Assembly (NCBI RefSeq): GCF_000003815.2
Contig: NW_023365737.1
Location: 1-60,005, forward strand
Length of the DNA stretch: 60,005 bases
Source of the DNA: Branchiostoma floridae
Lineage: Eukaryota > Chordata > Leptocardii > Amphioxiformes > Branchiostomatidae
Reading direction: 5' to 3'
This document shows, piece after piece, positions 41,801-53,800 of this stretch. Under the pieces are notes generated by a model. It searched no databases, was not told the DNA's origin, and saw only the letters and a program-made list of their open reading frames with translations. The first letter of the stretch is position 1, and every line of letters starts with the position of its first letter. A program made the position numbers and the translations under genes.

Positions 41801-44800
41801 TCTGGGGTAATCACTACAAAAAACATGATGGAACTTGTTGATTGGCTGATTGAGACATTTGCAGATTGGATGATTAATCTGATTGGCTTAAGCTGAATTT
41901 AGTTCATACTAGTTGAATCCTTCAATCCTATGATGATGACACCAACAATTTTTGATGTGACTATTTCTGAACTCTCTTGAATAGACATGAATAGCATCTA
42001 ACAAATGGCCATGCAAAAACAGAAAAATCCTGATTGTCTGTCGTAATTACCAGTTCCACAAATCATAGCATTACAATTAGTGGTTTGGTCAATGGGAGAG
42101 TGGCTACATGTAAGTCAAATATTTGCATTTTCATGCTATTATTTTGCATTTCTGTGTAATTGACAGAGGGTGGCGAAGCTATAGGATTGGTCTATTGCAA
42201 CTGTCAACAGTAGCATGCACTTTGAATATCCAAGTCTCATGGCCCCCAATGTGAAATTGACAACAAAATGGACATTAGACCATCATACAGTGAAATGCTT
42301 ACCTGGACATTGTGTAAGAACACACGTCTCCACCTGCCGACTGAATCCCACACACAACTGTCCTCCGTTTGAGGCAGGGGGGTTGTTTGGTGACCTGTAT
42401 AAAAATTATGAAGGAAACAATACAGCTCTTAAAAGATGCGATAATTTTGTGATAATGCAAGCCATATCTCTTAATGCTCTACATTAAGAATTCTGAATAT
42501 CAAATATAATACCAACTAACAAGAACGGGTTGTCTAAAAAATTACATAATCAACTTTGACTCCTGCTAGCTTTCTTCATTACTTTCAATCCAGTGGCACT
42601 TTATCTGGGCCAGGTGTCCTAGAGAGATGTCACACGAGTCTGTATAATGTAAGATGTCTGTATTATGAGTTTAGGTAAAGTTTGAGGGAAAGAAGTTTGA
42701 CTTTTGAACTAAAAAAACTTTTTCAGGTTGCAAACCTTACTTAAGCCACAATAATGTAGATACAGGACACACTGAGGCTTACTTTAACTTCCTAACTTAC
42801 ATTTATCTTGTTTCAAATTTAAGCTAAATCTTCAATTGAATTCACCTGAAACGTTCATGTAGACCAGTTCCGCAAGTTTGGTCACATGGTGTCCATGCTG
42901 TCCAGGATGACCAACCACAATGAACTGGAAACAAAACAGAATGCAAGTACAGTACTAAGAAATAGGCAATAAGTATATATAATAGTTCTATATGGAGAAA
43001 ATTGGTCTGTAATGAAATCAGATAATTATCAACCACACTCAGTTGACGACTTTATTGTGCCTATTTCAATTTGACTTACCAGGACAGGGATGTTCTGTAC
43101 AGACCATTTCCCCATTGATACACTCACTGGACAAAAAAGGAAGACATGAAAATCGTTAGCATCAAAGTCACAGAGAATACATTTCAAACAATGGATCATT
43201 TTTAGCTGCTTTTTCACAACTCGAGTCTGTATAGATCCTCAACTGTAAGCCTTGTTTAGATGATATAAGACTGTGACAATGTTTGACATGGTCTCACCAA
43301 TCTGTGCAGTTGTCCACAGAAATCTTCTGTCCAGGAGTGTACTCTATCCCATTGTAGGTGCAGTGACACTTTTCTATAGCCACACAGGTGGCATTCTGAA
43401 GGTAGGTGTTTGGGGGACAGTAACAACCTGTAGTGAAAAAAAAATGTAATGTTGAATGCCGCAGACAAAACCTTTGGCAGCTTCCAAGCTATTTAGACCT
43501 ATTCATTGGTCATTTATTATTTAAAAACGCATTTCCAACTCAATTAAGCTTGTGGGATTACACTAAAAATCATACATTTTGCTATTGGTAAAAATTCACT
43601 TATTTGCAATACATACTGTATACAGATAATGAGAAAGAACAGGTGTATTGGACAGGTGCATCAATCAGGTACATGGAATGGATGCACTGATCTAAAGGAA
43701 TTGAATTACAGGTGCTTGAAACTGTTGTGGAGCAGGTGCATTGAACAGGTGCAATGAACAGGTACATTGATGCATTAAACAGGTGCAATGAATGAGTGCA
43801 TTGATCAGGTGCAGGGAACAGGTGCATGAAACAGGTGCATTGAACAAGTGATTTGAACAGGTGCAATGAGCAGGTGCATTGAACAGGTGAAAAGGACAAC
43901 AACATCATCATGTACCTTCATCACAGGTTGTAGTACAGCTGATCTGCTCACTCAGGTCTGCACATGTCTGAGGACAGGGGTGGAACTCCTCGTTCAAACA
44001 CTCTTCTTTCGTTACCTCTATCCTTCCCTCGGGGCATCCTGGAATGATGCACAAGAAGATAATTCTATGAGCAAAAAAAAATGAATGCTTATATAAATAG
44101 AATCAAAACCTTAATGGAATTCACTAACAGCGATTGGTTTCTTAGTCCTAAGACAGTCAGTGATAGTATCCTATACAAAAAAGTCAGCAACAGTATCTTT
44201 TTTTCTATTCGTATGTGACTGTCCAATTCCTTAATTGTATTGCAGCTACACCTTTTACAACACTCCTTCAAATGGACTAGATATAAGAACATTGAGAGCT
44301 TCACTAGATTAGGGGCTATGATAAAACATGCAAGTTATTAGATTTTGGATCTTAAGAAAGAATTGTAACTGCTGATACTAAGCAGATGAATAAGATGTGG
44401 AATCATCCGCATTAATTTTGTTAATTGGAATAAGATATTATGTTTCTACAATAATTCATGGTTCCATCCTATGTTTCTACCACGTAAATATTATGCAATA
44501 AGCCTTTTGGCATGAACTTGGAACTAAAATTTTGTTAAGCTAGTATCTCTCAGCAGAAATGTTATCAACCTCAGAAGAGAAAAGGTTGATGCTATAAAAC
44601 CCCAAGCTCACCCTCAGGGCATGGTGTCTCATTGCAGTACTCCATCTCCCCTGAGCTACCCTCACAGTACTGTCCGTTGTTCTTGGGAGGTGGGTTGGAG
44701 CAGGAACGATATCGGAACCTGGTACCGCCGCCGCACGTCACGTCACAGGTGGTCCACAGCGACCATGGGCTCCAGTTTCCATCAACTGTAAATACAACAA

Positions 44801-47800
44801 TCAATCAATCAATCGTTCGCTTGCATCAAAAGTTGATGCGCGGCGGCTACAGACAGTTCAGACAGTTCTCGCCACGCTTGCAAGCACTGCTGTTCCAGAC
44901 CCCAGAATCAGCACTAAACCACCTATCGAAGACGAGGTCAGAAGAGCTGTTTTCAGGCTGAAGTGCGGCAAAGCAGCAGGGTTTGAAATACAACATTTAT
45001 GGCATTTTGAATGTAACAATTATGGTAAAATTAAGATATTACATGACATATTATTATGACATTTGCTCAGAAAATCCAGTCGGCAATATGTTTTTAGCCT
45101 CTTGACTGTGGAGATAGATGTGCCCCAATAAAATAATGAGTAAATAAAGAAATTTGATTGAAAAAATCCTAGCAAGTATGTTTTGCTGTAAAATGACAAA
45201 GAACTTTGTATTTGACATGTAGAGAAAAGAATTTAGTTTTCATGTACAGCAAGAATTGATTACATGAGATAGACAAATACCATTTTTTTTACCAGTTAAA
45301 GTTTCCATAAGTTTCACGTGTTAGCTATAATTCCAGGTCACCTTTATCTGTGTAGTATTTACCTATATTCATTGCTTTTTAAAACAGGGTATTTTAAGGG
45401 ATATCAAGTTCACAGCACGAAATCTGGTATTTAAGCAAGCTTAAACTCAACGTAAACGCGACGTTTCTGCACCCTTTCCGCAACTTAACGACATCTATCC
45501 GCGAACGTAAAGATCCCCTTTAATGTTACCTTTACGTTGGCACTTATATGTACTTATATGCACTCCTCACGTGCCTTTCCGCAACTATTAGACGCTTAAA
45601 GGCGTCGTTAATGACAGTTTTTCGTAACCTATACGGGAGGAAAGTATGCGTTTATTAAGACCTTTCTGCACCCTTTCCGCAACTTAACGACATCTATCCG
45701 TGAACGTAAAGATTCCCTTTAATGCACTTATATGTACGTTTCGGCACTCCTTCACGTGCCTTTCCGCAACTATTAGACGCTTAAAGGCGTCGTTAATGAC
45801 AGTTTTTCGTAACCTATACGGGCGGAAAGCACGCGTTTCTTAAGACCTTTCCGTGATCTTTTGACCACATTTACAGTCGATTTCCGTCACGATTTCCCCA
45901 CGTTTATGTGTCGTTTACACACCCTGAAAGGCACGCGAAGAAGTGCAGAAACGTACTTATCCGAACGCTTTCCGTGATCTTTCCTTGGACTATAGTTGTC
46001 ATTTATTTTTAGTAAAGGCGGCGTAAGTTTAAACCTTTCCGCATCTTTAGGTAGGCTTTATGTGTTTTGTGTGGCTTAAATTGGAACTTTTGCATCGGGT
46101 ATGCGTGTCTTATTTGGTGTGAATCATACCTACACCGGTATCTATGGCTTTGCCGTCTAAACTATCTTGTGAGTCCAATTGTGGACTTGGATTGGTCGAC
46201 CGAGGGAACAATCGGTGTACAATATCCATGCACGAATTTCCGCTACATTTAAGTCCACAATTTGGAGTCCAGTGTCGGGCGATACGCCTGGAAAGACATC
46301 ATTTCAAGCAGCATAGTTCCATCTGGCCATCACATTAGGAAAAATCCGATGAGATTCCCGAAGACGGGTACTGTTTTGTGATGAACAGGCCGTGCTCTCC
46401 ATATCTCCGCCAGCTTATGCTGGTCAAGATGACACAGTCTTGAATTCACCCTGAGTTGTGCCCCTTTGAAGACTCTCCAACATACTCCGTTTCTGGCAAG
46501 CCTTGAGTGTCCTATGGTTATGTCCGTTCCGTCCTGTAGTTCCGTTCGAATCCATTTGCGGCAAAGCCACGCCGATAATCCGTGTGTTGAAACGGATCCA
46601 AGGCTCCTTCTTGACTTGTCCCGAAACAGACGCCCTGCAAACTGGTTTCTTCTATAAATTATGGTATATTCGTTAGGTTTAAAAAACCCACCTTTGTCTG
46701 TCATTGCCATTGGATAACGCCCTATCACATGACTGGCCTCTTCTGGGAGCTGCTAATTAGAAATTCAATGCCGCGTTGTTCGTTATTCATAGTTGACGGC
46801 GAATAAATTTGAATTTGAAAAACACCATCCCCTTTGTACGCTGTTTAGCCAATGTTAAGCTAAACACAACTGTTACCACACTAGAAAATACCAGCCTTTC
46901 TGGGAGAACGTGATTATATATTGCTTGTAGATAATAAATGTTCTTCCAGATGATAAGAAAGTTTTTTTGTACAATTATATAAACAGCAAACCCGCTATAT
47001 TCCCATGATACGTTACCGGATAGTGAGGACGCTATGTCGTCGGGATGCCAAGCTGCAAGGCACAGCCACCCGCGAGCGACATACTGGACAGGCCGCCCAG
47101 TACTAGTCCTCTTACCCTGAACGGGAACATGCCGTAATTATGACCACCAATCTTCGGGGGCATGTACCCAGTCCTCCCGGCGACTGTTGTTTCCTTTCAA
47201 CAAGGAGGTTAAATATTTAATTTCCTTGCTTTCAACGCTGCCTCTCCAACATCTTTTTCTGTAACTATCAATCTCCACCTCTGTAAAGAAAGTTCAGAGA
47301 GTTTTCTGAAAAGTAAGCTCAAAGGCAAAGGTAACGGAACGATATCGGTAACATACGATACTACTGGAAAAAGTAAACGCTACCTTTCCGACATCTTTCT
47401 TGCACCTGTACATAGCATCTTTTTGTGTAAAGTGAGCTCAATGGTAACGTAAAGACATTGGAAAGATTATGTTCCATGAGGATATTTTGATTTTCCTGGT
47501 TTCGTCAAACACGCTAACACAGAATGAGTTATTCAGGCGAGGTCGCTACTTTAGTGAGAGGCGCATGTGGTATATTGAGTGGAAAATACTCGTAATTTGG
47601 TAAAAGCAATGCCTCTTTTAAGAATAATAATTAACGCTACCTTTCCGTTTGCACCTATACATTCCAAAAATTGTATCTGCTATATGTAAGTTTTAACCAG
47701 GAGCAAATGTTGCTTATCTTGGTTAAACTCAACACGTTAACACAGCAGGGGCTATTCAGGCGAAGCTGCTGCGTTAGTGAGGGCGCATGCTCTTAATTTG

Positions 47801-50800
47801 GTAAAAGTAATGCCTCTTCTTCAAGTAATGATTAACGCTACTTTTCCGACACCTTTTTTCCACCTATACATAAAAGGGGGGAGGTTTGCTTAAGCCTCCC
47901 CCCTTTTATGTAAAGTCAGCTCAAATGTAACGGAAAGATATCGGAAAGATTGTATCTGTTATATGTAGCTTTCACACAGGATGTTTACTTTTCTTGGTTA
48001 AACTAAACACGCAAACACAGCAGGAGCTATTCATTTGAAGCCGCTGCTTTATTGAACGGCGCATGTGGTATATTGAGCGGAAAATACTCTTAATTCGGTA
48101 AAAGCAATGCCTCTTCTTAGAAATAAACGCTACCATACCTATACATAAAAGGGGGAGGTCTCCATAGACCTATACTGATAAGAGTATGTAAAATGAGATC
48201 AATTGTAACGGAAGGGCAATGAAAATATATCATCTCCTATTGGTAATTTCCACCTTAGAGAACCACGAAAATAAAAAAAAGGCGAAGGTTAACTGATTGT
48301 ATGTGAACGTATGGTCGGTTCAAAGCCTGTAGATGTTTTCTGTACATAAGCAATACCCGTTTCATATACGGCGCATATAAGGATGCTTAAAGGTTATGTA
48401 AAGATCTCACATGTATTTAATCTGCCTTAACGAATACGGAAAGGTTACGGAAATGTAAAACCATGGTTTCCGTGGTCTTTACGATACCGTAAACTCTGCG
48501 GAAATATTTTCCCACCTTTAGGCTACATTTAAGTATCTCGGAAAGTATGCTTAAATATTCGTTTTCGTGCTGTGGTTGACACATTGTGGTTTCAGATATG
48601 CAATATTTTGAAATCATTGTAGTTTGATTATGCATTATGGAAGTTACTACGGTAACCCAAATATTTCAAAATACTGCTGTTTGAACACAATCGATATAGG
48701 TTATGCAAACTGAAAGATAAAGGCAAATAAGTGCGCAGTTATCTCATTATAGCACATTTGAAACAGAATGAGAAATTCAATACATTAACGTGTACATTTG
48801 TTGTCAACATCAAGAAGACAGAAATAAAGCAGGCTCCATCAGAAATTATACATTACCAGGGCAGGACTCCACAAAGCAGGTTTGAGACTCCATATACGGT
48901 CCCTCGCACGGCAGCCCCCCATCCCCAGCCTCCTGAAGCACAGTCCGGGTACGTTTGGCGACACCGACTCCACACGTACGGGAACAGGACTCCCACATGG
49001 TCCATTGGCTCACAATACAGTCAACTGTTGTAGGGAATGAATCATAATTATAAATGTCACTGAATTAACAACAATTTTACTGTTTTGAATTGTTGTTTCA
49101 TTTAAGTTTTGAATCATACATAGGCCATTCTATCCTCAAATTTGATGATAGAAATGTCTGTGGGGAGTTCAGATCTCTCTCTAGAGATGCTGGTACCCTG
49201 CACAGTCGTGTTAGTGTAAGTCACATGATAGACCAATCCTTACTAGCACCACATGTTTCAATCCCCTATAAAAAAAAACTTTTTTCTTGTTTTCTATCAA
49301 AATTAGTATGCGCTTCATGCACTACAAGCGTGCAAAGCTGCTTTTTTGGGGGAATACGCTATCCCGGATATATCCGGGCATGGCACACAGGACATATATA
49401 TGTGTACTAGATATTTCCGGGCTTGGCAGTTTAAGGGTAACAACTGTGATACTTACTACAGTTAATTTCATCAGATCCATCCACACAGTCTGGCGTGCCA
49501 TCACATACTTGTGAGTAGAAGATACACTCCCCTGAAGTACAGTGGAACTGCATATCTGTACAGTTGGGTGTGGCTGCAGTGGATGCTACATACGCTGTGG
49601 TAGTGGTGGCAACATACGGGGTGGTGGTGTCTGAAAAAGAAATGTTTGTATATGAAAAGGTTGTACACAAATATATGTGTTATGAAAATTATGAGACTCT
49701 TTTATTTCATTATACAGTACATGGATGCCAGCAATTTGAAGCTAAGATTCACTCCTTGAACTAAAAGCCTTTAGAAAGATGTAAAACACATATCAAGCAA
49801 TCTCAAATTAAAGCTTTAGTTTCAGGCATAAAAATTGCACTTGATAGCATCATTCATTGTGAAATTGAGAAAAGTAGCTTGCAGTTAACATAAAGAAAAG
49901 GATAACTGAGACAGGGAACTCACATGCACTGGTAAATCTTGGAGATGGTGATCCTGTGGGACTAAGGATAGTTGTGCCTGTAAAAAGTTTAATTTAGTAC
50001 ATTAGATATATTACATGTAACTGTTCCTAACAGGACAATGTATGAGAATTGTTGTATTTTCATTCCTTCCAAAACTTTAGCCGCTACATTGAAAGATAGC
50101 TCTCATTGAAAAAAATCAAAATCATACCATTTCCACAACATTCTGCTGCATTAGAAATTTCACACACCTCTATCCACATTCCAATATCATTACAACCCAT
50201 TCTGAGGTTCTTAAGCTATGCTGACCACAAATATCTGGAAACTCAAACATACATACATTAAAGTACACTCACAAACACACAAAACCTTCATTTTTGATGG
50301 AGGTAACAAGAAAGATGACAGTGAATATTTCACTCTATCTTAAATGATTCTTTATGTTTATTAGATCTTTATGACTTACCACACTGGCTCTCATCTGATC
50401 CATCCCCACAGTCGTTGACACCATTGCAGACGTCACTCCCATGCACACAGTTCCCATTGTCACACACAAATGAGTAGGCATAACATGGCGGCGGCGTTGC
50501 CCCTTTAATGATCGTGACTGCGACCGTGGATGTGGCGTACGGAACACTCGTGGTCGGAGCTGTAGATACCACCATTGTTGGTGTCGTCAACACTCCTTGC
50601 GCTGTCGTAAACACCGAAGGACCAGTCGTTGCCGGTACTCGAGTTGTCGTTACCGTCCCAGGGATTGTTGTAGACATTACCGCTTTTGTTGTAAATGGCG
50701 CTTTTGTGGTGGCCGCGGAAGTCTTCGTAGTGGCTGCAGCTGTAGACATAGTTGTAGATGTTGTAATAGGAACTGTTGTTGGAACACTAGTCGTCTTTCT

Positions 50801-53800
50801 ACTCTCAGTTGTCAATGTTGTTGCCGACCCAGTTGTTGTTTCGACTATTGGACTGGTCACTGTTTCCAGTGGAGTGGTCAGCGTAAGGCCAGTGGTCAAG
50901 TGTTGAGTGGTGGTGGCAGACCCAGGACTGGTCACTTCCTGAGTGGACACGGCGCCAGTGGTGGTTGTTTCGCGGGTAAAGACCGGAAACACAGTGGTGG
51001 CTGTTTCAGCAGTGGTAGAAAGAGGCCCTGGAGTTGTCCGTGGTACTGAAGTTTTTATTGTGGTTATCTTCTCTGTAGTAGCAGGGCCTGGCAATGTTGT
51101 TCCTAATGTCTCCACTGTAGATGGGGCACTTGTTGATGTTTCTACTGTAAAAGATCAATATTATCATATCTATTTGTACTGATGATTTCTTAAAGGGGTG
51201 TTGGATTTCTACACATACATATACATATGTTCTGGGCATTCAATAGTAAGAAATCTAAGATTTTGAATTTTAGTAATATGGAGTTTACTACTACATCATT
51301 CTGTACTGTTAGCAACTCAATTGTATGTTATGGAGGTTAGACATCCAGGTAAACAATGAAAAGTTTACAGTAATGGTTTTTCTAGTAATATGTACTTTTA
51401 AATCATTCTGTAAGTCCATTCTAGTGATGCTGAAGAAGAGTGATGGATGTTACCAAAAACATCCAAAAGTTAATATCCATTTTTTGACATTGTAGAGATT
51501 GAATTGTTTTAGAACAACTTACTTGTAGTTCTTCCCTGTGTGGTGGAAACAGTTGAGGGAATGATCTCCACTGTTGACCCTTTAAAGGTGGTCACCGTTG
51601 GTGAAACTGTTGTCTCTGTTGTAGTTGGCACTGTTGAGGTTGTCTTGGTTGTGACAGTTGTAATCTTTTCTGTTTCTTGTGTAGTTGTTGCAGCTGGTGT
51701 TGTTGGTGCAGTAGCTGTCGCAGTAGTCCTTGATGTGGTACCTACACTTGAAATAATGGTTGTTTCCTCCTTGGCTGTTGTACTTGTTGTTGTTTGGCTG
51801 GTTGTTGTTGCTATTGTTGGGATTGTCTCAGTTGGCACCTCAGCTGTTGTAACTCCAGTGGTTGTTGTTCCAGCACTTGTTGTAGGGACAGTTGTTTCAG
51901 TGGTTGTCCCTAGTGTTGTTGTTGCTGTACTTGTTGTTGGGGCTGTCATAACAGTTGTTGTTGCAAGCGTTGTCTTTTCACTTGTTGTTATCCCAGTTGT
52001 AGATGGAACAGTTGTTTTGGTTGTTGTACCCAGAGTTGTTACCTTGGTTGTTGGCTTGGCAGTTGTTTCAATGGTTGTCCCAGTTGTGGTAGCCATCTCA
52101 ATAGGAAAAGTTGTCTCAGTAGCTGTCCCAATTGTTGTTGCTTCACTTGTCGGATGGGCAGTTGTTTCAGTGGTTGTTTTTGGTGTTGTTTCAGTTGATG
52201 TTGGGGCCGTTGTCTCAGGGATTACTCCAGGTGTTGTTGGTTTGATTGATGTCTTGGCAGTTTTTTCAGCTATTGTTCCAGTTGTAACCTGGCTAGTTGT
52301 CTCAGTGCTTGCACTGCTTGTTGTAGGGATAGTTGTTTCAGTTGTTGTTTTCCCAGTTGTAATAATTGTGACAGGAGTTGTTTTGCCCATTGTGCCAATG
52401 GTTGTCTCAGTAGTTGTTCTACCAGTCATTACAGTTGTAGTCCCAGTGGTTGTAGATGTTGTTGTTTCACCACTTGTACCAACAACTGTTCCAATGGTTG
52501 TTCTGCCCATTGTGGCAATGGTTGTCCCGGTTGTTGTACTACCAGTAGTTTCAGTGGTTGTCCCTGTTGTAGCTATTGTTGTTTGGCCACTTGTCCCAAC
52601 AACTGTTCCAATGGTTGTTTTGCCCATTGTACCAATGGTTGTCCCAGATGTTGTTTCAGTTGTTCTACCAGTGGTGGTCCCAGTGGTTGTAGCTGTTGTT
52701 GTTTTCCCACTTGTACCAACAACTGTTCCAATGGTTGTTTTGCCCATTGTGGCAACGGTTGTCCCAGATGTTTTTTCAGTTGTTCTACCAGTGGTTTCAG
52801 TGGTTGTCCCAGCAGTTGTAGCTGCTGTTGTTTTCCCGCTTGTACCAACAACTGTTCCAATGGTTGTTTTGCCCATTATATCAATGGTTGTCCCGGGTGT
52901 TGTTTCAGTTGTTGTACCAGTAATTCCAGTGGTTGTCCCTGTGGCAGCTGTATGGCCAGTTGTTCCAATAACTGTGCCAATAGTTGTCCTACCCACTGTA
53001 CCAATGGTTGTCCCAGTTGTTGTCTCAGCTGCTGTACTACCAGTGGTTGCAGTGGTCGTTTTCCCTGTTGTTCCAATAACTGTCCATGGGGTGGTCATGC
53101 CACTTGTTGTTTGAGTAGTTGTCTTACCTATTGTTGTCTCGGTAGTTGCACCAGTTACTTCCATGGTTGTACCAGTTGTTTTGACAGTTGTACCTGCTGT
53201 TGTCCCAACAGTGGTGCCAGTTGTTTGTTGGTTAGTTGTAAAGGAAGTTGTTCTCCCTGCTGTTTTGCTTGTTGTCCTGGTTGTTGCCCCTCTTGTTGTA
53301 CTTGTTGTCCCAGCTGTTTGTACAGTACTTGTGGTTGTCTCATCAACTATAGTTGGTGTTGTAGGGCTTGGTGCACTGGTTGTTACAGGCGCAGTAGTTG
53401 TTGTAGCTTCTTGCATTGAAGTTGTTCCAGAAACACCCAAAGTTGTTGAAATGCCAGTTGTTGTTGAACTTGCTTCAGTTACACCCATAGTTGTAGCAAG
53501 TCCTGTTGTAATGGGTGTTGTTTCAGTTACACCACCTGTTGTAGTGATTCCTGTTGTTTTAAATGTTGTTTCCATTGCACCTGTGGTTGGGTAAACCCCT
53601 GTTGTTTTAGATGATGTCTCCGTAACACCTTTGGTTGTTACAACACCTGTTGAAGTGGACGGCATTTCTGTTACACCAGTCATTTGGGTTGTTATCTCTG
53701 TTGTCACACCTCCGATTGTGGTGGTACCCATTGTTCCAGATGGTGTTTCAGTGATGCCTTTGGTTGTTGCAGTCTGTGTTGTTTTAGATGTTGCACCAGT

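Larger units (their letters stand above)
45335..48727. mobile_element. Candidate 3.4 kb element with inverted CCTTTATCT ends, in intron 14
   Basis: The left end gtcacctttatctgtg near 45335 and right end gaaagataaaggcaa near 48727 are roughly inverted and resemble the small elements at 14684 and 16920; gggatatcaagt follows the left end as in those. The inside has a duplicated block of about 190 bp and three tandem blocks. I find no credible transposase. Boundaries are tentative. Confidence 0.45.

Noticed and set aside
44786-48856. Hidden exons in the 4 kb intron 14
   Set aside because: Exons 14 and 15 already join in frame, and no TSP1, TIL, VWC or LDLa cysteine pattern was found in the interval.
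52573-53346. Minus-strand Gln/Pro-rich and plus-strand Cys-rich frames in the mucin repeats
   Set aside because: Frame-shifted readings of the same Thr repeats; the repeat makes every frame open.
51540-53594. Long plus-strand Val/Ser-rich open frames (524 aa and others) opposite the mucin exon
   Set aside because: They are antisense shadows. Thr codons ACN read as NGT on the other strand and rarely create stops. No splice or domain evidence.
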